Assembly (NCBI RefSeq): GCF_022458865.1
Contig: NZ_JAJNMU010000029.1
Coordinates: forward strand, 46,331-110,330
Direction: 5' to 3'
DNA: 64,000 nt
From: Paenibacillus periandrae
Lineage (GTDB): Bacteria > Bacillota > Bacilli > Paenibacillales > NBRC-103111
The position numbers were made by a program, and so were the translations under genes. Shown here piece after piece: positions 38,937 to 48,216 of the stretch (positions within the stretch are counted from its first letter, which is position 1; every line of letters starts with the position of its first letter). A model generated the notes under the pieces. The model did no database searches. It saw only the letters and a list, made by a program, of their open reading frames with translations, and was not told the DNA's origin.

Positions 38937-40286
38937 TTACTCCTGATATTGAATAAGCTCTCTGCCGACATAGATTCCGCTGGCAGCTGCTTGAGATAAT
39001 GAATGTGTTATTCCGGAGCAATCCCCTATCACGTATAAATCACGAACCTCCGTCTCAAAATGGGTATCCGTCTCTATTCTCGGCGAATAAAACTTCCCAT
39101 CTATCGCATACAGAAGCGTATCCTCATCAATTGGTTTTTCTAAAAGCCTTTCCAAAGACTCCAGGAATAAAACCACAGCTTCAACATAAAGCTCCGGAAC
39201 CTCCTGCTTCAAGCTGCCATAATCTACAGATAAAGTCGGCTTGACTGTATTGCGAGACATTGCAGAAGCCAAGGTTGCCCTGTCACTCTTCAAATCTCCC
39301 AAACGCTGCACCAATATGCGGTCCCTATTGTGATTAATAGCTCCAATAATCGAATGTGCATATTGGTTGGCTTCCTGCAAGGTTGAAAAATATCTCGGAA
39401 CAAACAAAGTAAAATTCAGATTAGAGGTACCCTCATCTTGTTCCCGGTAATTCTGCCCGTCTGCCATGACAAGTCCGTCCTGAAATTTACGAATGATTCT
39501 TCCCTTTGGATTCATACAATACGTGGTGGCATGAAAGCCATCCCCCCGATATTGCAGCTTGGTTTCAAATGATCCCTGGAGTATAGGATCGAGCTGGTTG
39601 GCCGGCATCTCTACACGAATGCCAAGATCCACTCTCGTATGGTTCTGAGGGATACCTAAGGAAACACATTGATCAGACAACCAGTCGTTGCCGCTGCGGC
39701 CCGTGGCTATAATGACTTTTTTTGAATAGATGGGTGATTCCCCTGTTATTTCCAGCTCAAAGCCGTCTTTACCTTTACGAATCAACTCTACTTCCGTATC
39801 AAATTTAAAATCCATTTGGCTGTTTAATGCTATGAACATTTGTTGCAGCACGGATTCCGACAATCGAGTTCCCAAATGACGAACTTTCGTGGATAGAACC
39901 TCAAAACCAGCTTTTTTGGCCTTTTGAACAAGGGAGGGATTTTCTGTGCTATACATCCCCACCTGGTCTCCACCAAATCGGCACAGCACATGATCTACCT
40001 CCTCCATGAGCTTCAAAGCATAGTCATATCCTACCTTGGACTCCAGCTCACCACCAAAATCGTTCGTATAGTTATATTTCCCTTCGGATTTACCTAATCC
40101 ACCAAAGCCGATGTATTTTGCACAGGAAACACAATGACAGCTTTCTTCTCCGCGTTCCAAAGGACAATCTCGTTCCTCCAGCCGTTTGCCCTTGTCAATC
40201 ATTAAAACACGCAAGTTCCCCTGCAACAAGGTATGGGCTGCAAAAATTCCGCTTACCCCTGCCCCAATAATTGTAATATCGTACAT
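38937..40286 (-). CDS. FAD-dependent dehydrogenase (COG2509-like)
   Basis: A 449-residue flavoprotein. The FAD-binding Rossmann motif is DITIIGAGVSGIFAAHTL at the N-terminus, a cysteine-rich stretch EERDCPLERGEESCHCVSCAKYIGFGG follows near residue 45-70, and YVIGDCSGITHSLSQAAASGIYVG closes the FAD site near the C-terminus. The cysteine pattern and length match uncharacterised NAD/FAD-dependent dehydrogenases; the partner or substrate is unknown. ATG at 40286 follows AAAGGAG. It is 53 bp behind queF and may share its transcript, without an evident link to queuosine. Confidence 0.85.
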   Translation of the reverse strand: MYDITIIGAGVSGIFAAHTLLQGNLRVLMIDKGKRLEERDCPLERGEESCHCVSCAKYIGFGGLGKSEGKYNYTNDFGGELESKVGYDYALKLMEEVDHVLCRFGGDQVGMYSTENPSLVQKAKKAGFEVLSTKVRHLGTRLSESVLQQMFIALNSQMDFKFDTEVELIRKGKDGFELEITGESPIYSKKVIIATGRSGNDWLSDQCVSLGIPQNHTRVDLGIRVEMPANQLDPILQGSFETKLQYRGDGFHATTYCMNPKGRIIRKFQDGLVMADGQNYREQDEGTSNLNFTLFVPRYFSTLQEANQYAHSIIGAINHNRDRILVQRLGDLKSDRATLASAMSRNTVKPTLSVDYGSLKQEVPELYVEAVVLFLESLERLLEKPIDEDTLLYAIDGKFYSPRIETDTHFETEVRDLYVIGDCSGITHSLSQAAASGIYVGRELIQYQE

Positions 40287-40339
40287 CGTCTTTCTCCTTT
40301 TGATATCAAAGTCAATCACGAGTCAAGCTTGCACTCGAA

Positions 40340-40870
40340 TTAGCCGCGATTGTTGATATTTTCAGGGTACATGTCATGAGCGAACAAGCGATCTTTGGCC
40401 ATTTTGGCATATTCGGTACCTGGACGGCCATAGTTGGCGAACGGATCGATGCTAATGCCACCTCGAGGTGTAAACTTTGCCCACACCTGAATATATTTGG
40501 GGTTCATTAATCGGATCAGATCCTTCATGATAATATTCACGCAGTCTTCATGAAAGTCGCCGTGGTTTCTGAAGCTGAACAAATACAGCTTGAGCGATTT
40601 GCTTTCGACCATATCAACATCAGGCATATATTGGATGTAGATGGTGGCAAAGTCAGGCTGGCCTGTCATCGGACAAAGGCTTGTAAATTCGGGACAGTTG
40701 AATTTCACGAAGTAATCATTTTCCTGGTGTTTGTTCACAAAGGTTTCGAGGATGCCGGGGTTGTAGCTGTTCGGGTATTCAACATTTTGATTACCTAACA
40801 AGCTTACACCTTTCAGCTCGTTTTCTTTTCTTCCAAATTCCGGTTGTATGCCATCTTGTTGTGTGCTCAT
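40340..40870 (-). CDS. queF: NADPH-dependent 7-cyano-7-deazaguanine reductase
   Basis: A 176-residue type I QueF, which reduces the nitrile preQ0 to the amine preQ1 in queuosine synthesis. The active-site cysteine is in FTSLCPMTGQPDFATIY (about residue 65) and the QueF motif is ESKSLKLYLFSFRNHGDFHED (about 90-112), with the catalytic aspartate in GQPDF. ATG at 40870 follows GGAGGAATT. It is divergent from queCDE; the 300-bp region between holds the preQ1-I riboswitch on the other strand. Confidence 0.95.
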   Translation of the reverse strand: MSTQQDGIQPEFGRKENELKGVSLLGNQNVEYPNSYNPGILETFVNKHQENDYFVKFNCPEFTSLCPMTGQPDFATIYIQYMPDVDMVESKSLKLYLFSFRNHGDFHEDCVNIIMKDLIRLMNPKYIQVWAKFTPRGGISIDPFANYGRPGTEYAKMAKDRLFAHDMYPENINNRG

Positions 40871-41033
40871 AGTTAGAATTCCTCCATTAATTGTAGGTTA
40901 CCAAATAAACAATCTGCTTATGCTAGATTAACTCTCGACTCGATACAAATCAATACCTGTGGTATAGTAATGAATGAAAACGGATGTCCATTCGTTATTC
41001 TGCACGTGCGTTTGCTTGTCTGACAGAGGCAAG

Positions 41034-41066
41034 AGAGGTTCGAAAACTCCCTCTATAAAAAACTAA
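41034..41066 (+). promoter_or_regulatory. preQ1-I riboswitch aptamer
   Basis: Matches the class I preQ1 pattern: AGAGG (41034-41038) pairs with CCTCT (41050-41054), the loop carries TTC and an A-rich part, and the A-rich tail ATAAAAAACTAA (41055-41066) forms the pseudoknot. It sits before queC, as in other Bacillota. Confidence 0.9.
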
Positions 41067-41108
41067 AGAACTGATATCCAATGCTGATATTAGTTATGAT
41101 CTTTGTTT
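41061..41108 (+). promoter_or_regulatory. Expression platform of the preQ1 riboswitch
   Basis: A hairpin AACTGATATC (41069-41078) / GATATTAGTT (41086-41095) with a weak T-rich tail can act as terminator. AACTAA (41061-41066) of the aptamer tail can pair instead with TTAGTT (41090-41095), the competing antiterminator. Ligand binding to the tail would favour the hairpin. Confidence 0.6.
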
Positions 41109-41171
41109 GTATAGTTATTTTTGAATCTCTCTTTTTATCTCCATTTTGTAGAAAAGAGAGGAATACGACTA

Positions 41172-41834
41172 ATGAAAAATGAAAAAGCCATAGTTGTCTT
41201 TAGCGGCGGACAAGACAGTACGACCTGCTTATTTTGGACTAAAGCCCGATACAGCGAGGTAGAAGCGATTACGTTTAATTACGGACAGCGCCACAAGCTG
41301 GAGTTGGAATGTGCGGCTCGTATCACTCAGGATCTGGGTATCAAGCATCATATTCTGGATATGTCATTATTGAATCAGCTGGCTCCGAGTGCTCTGACAC
41401 GGGACGATATCGATATCCAAGAAGAAGATGGGAAGCTCCCCAATACGTTTGTAGACGGCAGGAACCATTTATTCCTCTCCTTTGCGGCGGTTTTAGCCAA
41501 GCAGGTGGGCGCGCGGCATATCATTACCGGTGTCTGTGAGACGGATTTCAGCGGTTACCCCGATTGCCGAGACATATTCATTAAATCACTCAATGTCACC
41601 TTGAATTTGTCTATGGATTACCCTTTTGTTATTGAAACACCATTAATGTGGTTAAATAAAGCAGAAACGTGGGCGTTATCAGACGAACTGGGTGCTTTTG
41701 ATTATGTCCGCAGCCAAACACTTACTTGTTACAATGGAATTATCGCGGAGGGCTGCGGAGAATGTCCAGCATGTCGCCTTCGCCAAAGAGGTCTTGATGA
41801 TTACCTGTCATTAAGAAATGATCGGGTATTGTGA
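41172..41834 (+). CDS. queC: 7-cyano-7-deazaguanine synthase
   Basis: A 220-residue ATP-dependent enzyme that converts 7-carboxy-7-deazaguanine with ammonia to preQ0. The PP-loop is VVFSGGQDSTTC near residue 8 and the zinc site is at the C-terminus: CYNGIIAEGCGECPACRLRQRG with four cysteines. ATG at 41172 follows GAGAGGAA; a longer frame to 41121 would start within the riboswitch leader. First gene of queCDE, controlled by the preQ1-I riboswitch. Confidence 0.95.
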   Translation: MKNEKAIVVFSGGQDSTTCLFWTKARYSEVEAITFNYGQRHKLELECAARITQDLGIKHHILDMSLLNQLAPSALTRDDIDIQEEDGKLPNTFVDGRNHLFLSFAAVLAKQVGARHIITGVCETDFSGYPDCRDIFIKSLNVTLNLSMDYPFVIETPLMWLNKAETWALSDELGAFDYVRSQTLTCYNGIIAEGCGECPACRLRQRGLDDYLSLRNDRVL

Positions 41835-42277
41835 TGATACAACAAATATATCCCTCAGTCACCCATCCCTTTCAATTTGAACTTAATAAAGACTTCCACT
41901 TTGCAGCGGCCCATTATATACCTGCGGAAGCTGCTGGGCAATGCGCACAGATGCATGGGCACACTTATTATGCCAATATTACGATTGCTGGTAATGAACT
42001 GGACGAAACAGGCTTTCTTGTCAATTTTTCATTGATTAAGAAGCTCATACACGACCGTTTCGATCATACGCTGCTCAACAACGACAGTCAATTTGATCGG
42101 CATGATGCCTCCCGATTTCCAACAAGTGAAATCATAGCGAGAACCATATGTAATCTTGTACAAGAATATTTGGATACAACCGCGAACCGCCCTGCCTGTA
42201 TTCAAGTGTTTTTGCGGGAAACACCTTCAAGCTATGTCATATTCCGTCCGAAGGCGGGCGTATCCTATGAATGCTAA
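41834..42277 (+). CDS. queD: 6-carboxy-5,6,7,8-tetrahydropterin synthase
   Basis: A 147-residue QueD, which turns dihydroneopterin triphosphate into 6-carboxytetrahydropterin. The zinc histidines are in NKDFHFAAAHYIP and GHTYYANI, and the catalytic cysteine in GQCAQMHGHTYY (about residue 35). TGATG overlap with queC: the ATG at 41834 uses the last base of that stop codon. Length is normal. Confidence 0.93.
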   Translation: MIQQIYPSVTHPFQFELNKDFHFAAAHYIPAEAAGQCAQMHGHTYYANITIAGNELDETGFLVNFSLIKKLIHDRFDHTLLNNDSQFDRHDASRFPTSEIIARTICNLVQEYLDTTANRPACIQVFLRETPSSYVIFRPKAGVSYEC

Positions 42278-42995
42278 AGGCATACCCGTTCTTGAAATAT
42301 TTGGTCCTACCATACAAGGTGAGGGAATGGTCATTGGGCAAAAGACGATGTTTGTTCGTACAGCGGGCTGCGACTATTCTTGTTCCTGGTGTGATTCTTC
42401 CTTTACTTGGGATGGCTCTGCTAAACAGGACATTCGATGGATGTCAGCACGAGAGATTGAACAAGAGCTCGATGAATTAGGTACAGCTACCTGTAGTCAC
42501 GTCACCATATCTGGCGGTAATCCGGCCCTGATCAAACAGCTGGGCGAATTAATCGAGGTTCTTCATGTGCGAGGAATCGAGATTGCCCTAGAGACACAAG
42601 GAAGTCGTTGGCAGGATTGGTTTATGGATATTGATGAATTAACACTGTCACCTAAGCCTCCAAGCTCCACAATGATCACGGACTGGACTCAATTGGATCC
42701 TATTGTGGGGAAATTAACCATAGGACATAAAAACTTCAGTTTGAAGGTCGTTATCTTCGACGATGTTGATTTGGACTACGCACGGACTGTCCATCGCCGT
42801 TATCCGCATGTTAATTTATATTTACAAGTAGGAAATCACGATGTTAGCGAGATCAACCGGGATGTGCTGCAGCAGCAACTAATGGAACGATATGTATGGC
42901 TGATACAAACTGTGATGGCTTCAACTGATTTTAAAAAAGTGAGGGTTTTACCACAGCTGCATGCCTGGATTTGGGGAAATAAGCGCGGGGTTTAA
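42270..42995 (+). CDS. queE: 7-carboxy-7-deazaguanine synthase
   Basis: A 241-residue radical SAM enzyme that makes 7-carboxy-7-deazaguanine from 6-carboxytetrahydropterin. The cluster motif is VRTAGCDYSCSWCDSSFTW (CxxxCxxC, about residue 31-38) and the SAM-binding glycine-rich segment is HVTISGGNPALI. It overlaps queD by 8 bp. The start ATG at 42270 has GGGCG only, so coupling to queD translation is likely. It ends the operon, with a terminator at 43023. Confidence 0.94.
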   Translation, partial: NAKGIPVLEIFGPTIQGEGMVIGQKTMFVRTAGCDYSCSWCDSSFTWDGSAKQDIRWMSAREIEQELDELGTATCSHVTISGGNPALIKQLGELIEVLHVRGIEIALETQGSRWQDWFMDIDELTLSPKPPSSTMITDWTQLDPIVGKLTIGHKNFSLKVVIFDDVDLDYARTVHRRYPHVNLYLQVGNHDVSEINRDVLQQQLMERYVWLIQTVMASTDFKKVRVLPQLHAWIWGNKRGV

Positions 42996-43022
42996 GGGTT
43001 GGTTAAGTGATATAAATGAAGC

Positions 43023-43048
43023 AAAGGAGCTGCTCAGGCAGCTCCTTT
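43023..43048 (+). terminator. Terminator after queE
   Basis: An 11-bp perfect stem AAAGGAGCTGC / GCAGCTCCTTT with a 4-base loop, 28 bp after the stop codon and before a convergent gene. Confidence 0.85.
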
Positions 43049-43083
43049 ATTATTTGGCGAACAAGTATGGAACGAAATGGAAA

Positions 43084-43842
43084 TCATTTTCCCAATGAAT
43101 TAATGATTTTACCGATAGTATCCACATCAAAATTGTTGTCTGCCATTTGATACAATTCGTAGGTGAAGCCTTCATGCTCCCATAGCACGATGCCATTGGC
43201 AAAATAGACTGTTTTTCCGCCAATAGTTTCGGTTTTAACCTCACCTTGGGTGCTGATACCGTTCTTGGTATTATTTGATATCAACAGGGAAATAAACTCT
43301 CCCGTTTTTTCATATTGCAGCTCAACCATCTGGGCGCCTTGGACTACACTGTTTTTGAATTCATAATGATCTGTCAACCATTTGGGAGCTGGAAAGTTGA
43401 TTCCGGTAGCTGTACGAACTTCTTCCAATGTCATGTGCTTGGGTACTTCTCTTTGGATTGACCTTGATTCGTTCGCTTGTGCTTTGTCGGCTGTACGGTT
43501 TAATTCCGGTTTGGGTAGCTCTTTGTCATATTGTGTGATTTCCATATTTCCAACTTGAAAACGTGCCAATATCGATTGAAGCATTTCCTGCGCATAGGAT
43601 ATCGTCGAAAATACACCACACAAACAAATCATAGCACCTGCAATGACAACGATAGATTTCCACTTACTCTGCTTCATATAAATACCATCCTTTGTTATAT
43701 CATTGTGTTGAATTGTTCCTGTTTCCAACTTATATTTTAAACGATTGAAAATACGATCTTTATAGGGGTTATCCCCGATTTGCGCATCAGTAAGCAGGTT
43801 GGCCAAATTGCTAAATTCTTCTACATCCTGTTTTTTAGTCAT
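43084..43842 (-). CDS. DUF4367 membrane protein, probable anti-sigma factor
   Basis: A 252-residue protein with a short cytoplasmic N-terminus, one membrane segment at about residues 62-84 (SIVVIAGAMICLCGVFSTISYA) and an extracellular domain with the DUF4367 pattern (TLEEVRTATGINFPAPKWL, GAQMVELQYE, GKTVYFANGIVLWEHEGFTYEL). Such proteins often act as anti-sigma or sensor partners. It overlaps the ECF gene by 8 bp and follows it in one operon. No zinc-finger motif is seen. The signal it senses is unknown. Confidence 0.8.
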   Translation of the reverse strand: MTKKQDVEEFSNLANLLTDAQIGDNPYKDRIFNRLKYKLETGTIQHNDITKDGIYMKQSKWKSIVVIAGAMICLCGVFSTISYAQEMLQSILARFQVGNMEITQYDKELPKPELNRTADKAQANESRSIQREVPKHMTLEEVRTATGINFPAPKWLTDHYEFKNSVVQGAQMVELQYEKTGEFISLLISNNTKNGISTQGEVKTETIGGKTVYFANGIVLWEHEGFTYELYQMADNNFDVDTIGKIINSLGK

Positions 43843-44416
43843 AGATGAAGCCTCCTATATGTAATACTTTATGAAGTTTTTTTAAGCTTCTATAGAGCAC
43901 AACGCCAATATTGGAATCACTTACACCTAATAAGTCTGCAATTTCCGAGTTTTTGAGACCCGCCGCATACTTCATAGCAATAATATGGCGTTCCTTGTCA
44001 CTCAGCTTAGCAAGTGCCGTAAATAAGGCTCGATTATTATCATCCCGAATGACGATCTCTTCCGGAGACGACTTGGATACAACCATATTCAAAATTGAAT
44101 CGAGTGAAAAAAAAGCTCTCTTTTTCTGTGAGCGGAAGTAATCCGTCACGGCGTTTCTCGCAATAGCAAACAACCATACCTCAAATTTGGATTTTTCCGA
44201 TGAGAAGCTATGGTATTTTGAAATAACAGCCTCAAACACATGACTGCATATGTCCTCTGCCGCATAGTGGTTGTTAATTCGATAGCAAATATATTTATAG
44301 ACTCGTTTATAATACAGATCATAGATTTGAGCGAATTGTTCAGTAGGCATGAGACCTGCCTGGATATGACTTTTTTGGTTTTGGTAGACTGCTGTGTTCG
44401 CTGGGGCCATCTCCAA
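43835..44416 (-). CDS. ECF RNA polymerase sigma factor
   Basis: A 193-residue ECF sigma factor: region 2 YDLYYKRVYKYICYRINNHYAAEDICSHVFEAVI (about 32-65), FEVWLFAIARNAVTDYFR, and region 4 LSDKERHIIAMKYAAGLKNSEIADLLGVSDSNIGVVLYRSLKKL (about 135-180). It starts with TTG at 44416 (or ATG at 44410) behind GGGAGGGAG. It is operonic with the DUF4367 protein. A 22-bp perfect palindrome (44458-44479) lies in its promoter region and could be an operator. Confidence 0.9.
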   Translation of the reverse strand: MEMAPANTAVYQNQKSHIQAGLMPTEQFAQIYDLYYKRVYKYICYRINNHYAAEDICSHVFEAVISKYHSFSSEKSKFEVWLFAIARNAVTDYFRSQKKRAFFSLDSILNMVVSKSSPEEIVIRDDNNRALFTALAKLSDKERHIIAMKYAAGLKNSEIADLLGVSDSNIGVVLYRSLKKLHKVLHIGGFIYD

Positions 44417-44738
44417 CTGCGCTCCCTCCCTTCGTTTTTTTATAAAAATAAAGTGTTAAACAAATTGCGCAATTTGTTTGTTAAGTGTTACACAGGTTAA
44501 TACGTAAAAAGGAGTAAAGCATTAACAAGTTTATGTACTTTATTTTCGAAGCTATATCCCATGTAAAAATGCACCCCTCGATTCTCATTGGCTTCCCAAA
44601 TGGATAGGTGCAATGTTATTCGTAAGGGTGCATTTCCGGTTGTGATGGTTATTAGTTTGCATATATGCAGCGCATTTTAAAGCGCCTTTTATTCATAAGA
44701 TCAGACAATCGAATTGCATTTAGGGATAGCATTTTCGT
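44417..44738. promoter_or_regulatory. Intergenic region with palindromes
   Basis: It holds AAACAAATTGC and its exact reverse complement (44458-44479, a 22-bp perfect palindrome) beside direct AACACTT repeats, likely control elements of the sigma operon. Further on AAATGCACCC (44567-44576) and GGGTGCATTT (44626-44635) form a 10-bp inverted repeat around 49 bases. No gene is seen. Confidence 0.6.
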
Positions 44739-45368
44739 TCATTGGCTCAGCAAGGCAACTTCAATGATATGAGGCTGCTTCACGGATATGTACCACTGAA
44801 TGCCATTGGTCAGGTCAACCAAGCTAACAAAATAACCATGTCCAGCTCCGGTGTCGATACCGATCTTGCCATTCCCCAGCCAGACGCGCTCAGGACTGAG
44901 GCCAAACCGGAAGGTCGAGGTATGACCAAAGACGACAATCCTGCCAGCCTCAGGCGAGCTTGCATGGAACAGCTCCCTGATTTCCGTTAAATCCTCGGCG
45001 GTCTGCTCAATCATCGGAACTCCAGGACGTAATCCCGCATGTACAAAAAGAAAGGGTTTATATTCCGCCCAAAGCGGCAAATTGCTCAAAAACTCACCAT
45101 ATCCCCCAATCCCGTCCGAACCATCGTGAGCAGGCAAAGAAGCAGAACGAAGCCACTTGCGTTCATTGTTGCCTTGAATCGCAAGTGCTCCGTCTTGGGT
45201 CAGCTTACGGACGAGACTTAACGTACCTAGCGAATCGGGGCCTTTATTTACATAATCCCCCAACAAAAATAAACGGTCCTTACAAGCATCATAGCCGGCA
45301 TGCTCCAGCAATCTTTCCAGTAAATGTCCATATCCATGAATATCCGAGACAGCCAACACCCTAATCAT
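44739..45368 (-). CDS. PPP-type metallophosphoesterase
   Basis: A 209-residue phosphoesterase with the full metal-site set: DIHG (residue 9), GDYVNKGPDS (about 39), GNNE (about 69), VHAG (about 110) and GHT (about 150). It resembles PrpE/diadenosine tetraphosphatase or small Ser/Thr phosphatase enzymes. Its start overlaps the ABC ATPase stop by 8 bp, so it belongs to that operon; a phosphatase in a transporter operon suggests the cargo is phosphate-linked, but that is inference. Confidence 0.87.
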   Translation of the reverse strand: MIRVLAVSDIHGYGHLLERLLEHAGYDACKDRLFLLGDYVNKGPDSLGTLSLVRKLTQDGALAIQGNNERKWLRSASLPAHDGSDGIGGYGEFLSNLPLWAEYKPFLFVHAGLRPGVPMIEQTAEDLTEIRELFHASSPEAGRIVVFGHTSTFRFGLSPERVWLGNGKIGIDTGAGHGYFVSLVDLTNGIQWYISVKQPHIIEVALLSQ

Positions 45369-46449
45369 CAGCGTCGCTGGGGCTATCGGCGTAAATCATC
45401 GTTCGTTCAGGAGGGAGAAACACGTTCAATACGCTCCCCGGCTCGATCCTCCCTTCATTAAATACATGCAAAGCCTGGTTATCAGCCGTTTCCGTGATCA
45501 GCCTCCAACGGGCACCCTCATAAATCGCTTGACGAACCGTAACCTCAATCTGGTTAGCTTCTTCATAATCCGTACGATTGCGAATGACCAGTGATTCGGC
45601 CTGCAGCATAATGACGGCTGCTTTCCTATCTGATCCATGTGTCATCAATTGACCGTTGATCCGCTTATCCTGCAGTATGACCGACCCTGTTTGCTCCTTC
45701 GTAAAACGGACTTGCAGCCTGTTATGGTAACCCATCAGGCGGGCTACCCACGGGGTTGCGGGACGTTCGAACAATTCCTGAGGTGCAGCTAATTGATCGA
45801 TTCGACCTTCACGAAGCACCAGAATGCGATCCGCCAAGGTGAAGGCCTCCATCATATCATGTGTCACATACAGAGTCGCAATGGACAGACTGCCCAATAA
45901 ATTAGCCAATTCATTGCGCATATCGGTTCGAAGCTTAACATCGAGATTAGACAAAGGCTCGTCCATCAGCAATACCTTTGGCTCTGTTGCCAGCGCTCTG
46001 GCGATGCCAACACGCTGCTGCTGTCCCCCAGACAATTGAGCAGGCAGCCGTTCCAGAAGCCCTTCAAGCTGTAGAAGTGCTTGCAATTGGGTAAGCCGTT
46101 CCTTGCGGACCCCGAGATCTACCTTCCTGCGTTTCATGCCGTATTCAATATTTTCCCGCACCGACATGTGCGGCCATAAGGCATAGTCCTGAAAAACCAT
46201 ATTGAGAGGCCGTTTCTCTGGCGGTACGTACTGGGCTCCATTTTCTACCGTTCTTCCATCCATCTCTACCTCGCCGCTGTCAGCACGCAGCAAACCAGCC
46301 ACAATTTGAAGCAGCGTGGACTTGCCGCAACCCGATGGCCCGAGTATACACACCCGCTCTCCTTGCTTCAGCTGAAAGGAAATGGGGTGAAGTACTTGCT
46401 GTGCTCCAAAAGCTTTGGCAACGCCCCTCAACTGCAAGACAAAACTCAA
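45361..46449 (-). CDS. ABC transporter ATP-binding protein, FbpC/PotA-like
   Basis: A 362-residue ATPase: Walker A GPSGCGKST (about 37), signature LSGGQQQRVGIARAL (about 139), Walker B KVLLMDEPLSNLD, H-loop YVTHDMMEAF, then a C-terminal TOBE-like domain from about 250. It starts with TTG behind GGGAGG. It energises the fused permease and binding protein upstream in the operon. Confidence 0.92.
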   Translation of the reverse strand: MSFVLQLRGVAKAFGAQQVLHPISFQLKQGERVCILGPSGCGKSTLLQIVAGLLRADSGEVEMDGRTVENGAQYVPPEKRPLNMVFQDYALWPHMSVRENIEYGMKRRKVDLGVRKERLTQLQALLQLEGLLERLPAQLSGGQQQRVGIARALATEPKVLLMDEPLSNLDVKLRTDMRNELANLLGSLSIATLYVTHDMMEAFTLADRILVLREGRIDQLAAPQELFERPATPWVARLMGYHNRLQVRFTKEQTGSVILQDKRINGQLMTHGSDRKAAVIMLQAESLVIRNRTDYEEANQIEVTVRQAIYEGARWRLITETADNQALHVFNEGRIEPGSVLNVFLPPERTMIYADSPSDADD

Positions 46450-46494
46450 AATGACAACCTCCCTGTATAATTTCGATTTTATTTCAACTACCCA

Positions 46495-48210
46495 TTATCG
46501 ACGGTCGCCGTCGATTCGGCGAAATATCCAGTTGCCAGTTGCCTGCAGTACCACAATCAGCAGCACAACCATCCCTCCACTAACGACAGTTGCAGCCGTT
46601 GCATAGCCATAGCGGCCAAATTCAAAGGCCCGATCAATGACCAGCGGCATCAGCACATAATTGGGCGGCTGCAGCATAGACGCGAGCGCCAGATCGAAAA
46701 TACTTGTCCCAAAGGCTGTCAGAGTCGCGATCAGCAGCGATTGTCGAACGAGCGGCATTACGATCTGTATCATGCGGTCGAACACCCCCGCTCCCTGAAT
46801 AGCCGCAGCTTTGAGCATAGAGCCAGACACGGATGCGAACGCTCCCAGCTGCATCCTTACTGCATAAGGAATCGAGCCGGCAACAGCTGATAGCACCAAT
46901 AGAGACGGTGAGCCATACAGATGCAGGCCTATGGGCTCCAGCCACTTTTGATTCCAGATGAAAATATACCCAATACCAAGGACAACACCCGGTACAGCCA
47001 GCGATACAATGGAAAACAGCTGTATGGCAGACTTAAATCGGGATTCTGTGAATGCAAGCACATAAGCAACTACAAAACCGATGATCATACTAAGCACCGC
47101 CGCAATCGCCGCTATGAGGAGAGAATGCAGCAAGCCTTCTTTGTAGCCTAGTAATCGATGGTCCCCTCCATTGTGCCCGAATAGTGAAAAGTAGTGCTCC
47201 ATTGTCAAATTCCCAATGGACAATCCTTCTCCCGCATGCCTCATGAAAGAGAATAACGTACTAGTCCCGATCGGAATCCCCAAACAAATGAGCAGAAAAA
47301 CCCCTACTATCGCATTGAGCACCCAGGCATGACGTGGCTTGCGCTTTATGGTCTTGATTGCCCGGGCATTCAAGAAGTCAAACCGTGAGCGCCGCATCGC
47401 CAGCATCAGCAGGGCCATGGCCACGGTCAGGATCAACACCAGGTAAAAGGCTAGTACACCAGCCATATCAAAACGCACAGGTGATTGATAGATTGCTGAA
47501 TATATCGAATACGTCAGCGTCGGAAATTTGTATACCGTAGATAAAGCAGCAGGCAGCCCGAAATCGCCGACGGTGTCCATAAATACAAGCGTCCAGCCTG
47601 CTATGAAGGAGGGCGCCAGCAGCGGCAGCTGTACCGTCCTCCATACGGTGAACGGTCCTGCCCCACACAGCTGGGCAGCCTGTCCGAATTGTTTGACGTT
47701 CCATTCCATCGCTGCGACAATAGCCAAATAGGCCAATGGAAATTTGCTAAGCGCCATTACCACAACCAGACCTGATGGCTGGAAAACGGCGGTTGGCAGC
47801 CACTCCCACCCCAGCCATTGATTCATCAGGCCGTCCCGGCTGGCAAACAGCACCCAGCCTTGAGCCAGCATAAAGGAAGGAACAATCAACAACGCCCAGG
47901 CCGTTACATCCAGCAATCGACCGACTGCAAAGTCCCACTGCGCCCGTATCATCGCAAGAGCGCCACCAAGAACAGTACCAAGCGTTGCTACTCCAAAAGC
48001 CAACGATACAGAGTTCCATAGCGATTGGCGCCATAACGGACGTATGAAGATATCGACCAGCAGATTCAAGCCCTGGAACTCCACTCGACCGAAGAAAAGC
48101 CCAGGGATCACGACATTCGCCAAGACGGCAACGAGCGGTAAAAAAATCAGAATGAACAGAAGAAGGGTAATCCCTCCTCCCCAGCGAGCCTCAGATGAAA
48201 TCATTTCCAT
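46495..48210 (-). CDS. ABC transporter permease, fused two-half FbpB-like
   Basis: A 571-residue permease with about 12 membrane segments, made of two homologous halves each with an EAA loop: FGQAAQLCGAGPFTVWRTVQLPLLAPS (about 180) and LKAAAIQGAGVFDRMIQIVMPLVRQS (about 480). This layout is that of FbpB/ThiP/AEP permeases of the ferric iron, thiamine or 2-aminoethylphosphonate group. ATG at 48210, or ATG two codons later, with AAGGGGAA. It lies 6 bp after the binding-protein gene. Confidence 0.92.
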   Translation of the reverse strand: MEMISSEARWGGGITLLLFILIFLPLVAVLANVVIPGLFFGRVEFQGLNLLVDIFIRPLWRQSLWNSVSLAFGVATLGTVLGGALAMIRAQWDFAVGRLLDVTAWALLIVPSFMLAQGWVLFASRDGLMNQWLGWEWLPTAVFQPSGLVVVMALSKFPLAYLAIVAAMEWNVKQFGQAAQLCGAGPFTVWRTVQLPLLAPSFIAGWTLVFMDTVGDFGLPAALSTVYKFPTLTYSIYSAIYQSPVRFDMAGVLAFYLVLILTVAMALLMLAMRRSRFDFLNARAIKTIKRKPRHAWVLNAIVGVFLLICLGIPIGTSTLFSFMRHAGEGLSIGNLTMEHYFSLFGHNGGDHRLLGYKEGLLHSLLIAAIAAVLSMIIGFVVAYVLAFTESRFKSAIQLFSIVSLAVPGVVLGIGYIFIWNQKWLEPIGLHLYGSPSLLVLSAVAGSIPYAVRMQLGAFASVSGSMLKAAAIQGAGVFDRMIQIVMPLVRQSLLIATLTAFGTSIFDLALASMLQPPNYVLMPLVIDRAFEFGRYGYATAATVVSGGMVVLLIVVLQATGNWIFRRIDGDRR

Positions 48211-48216
48211 TTCCCC

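Noticed and set aside
46634..48034. Long antisense frames inside the permease and other GC-richer genes
   Set aside because: They mirror the codon pattern of the true genes and have no ribosome sites or domains.
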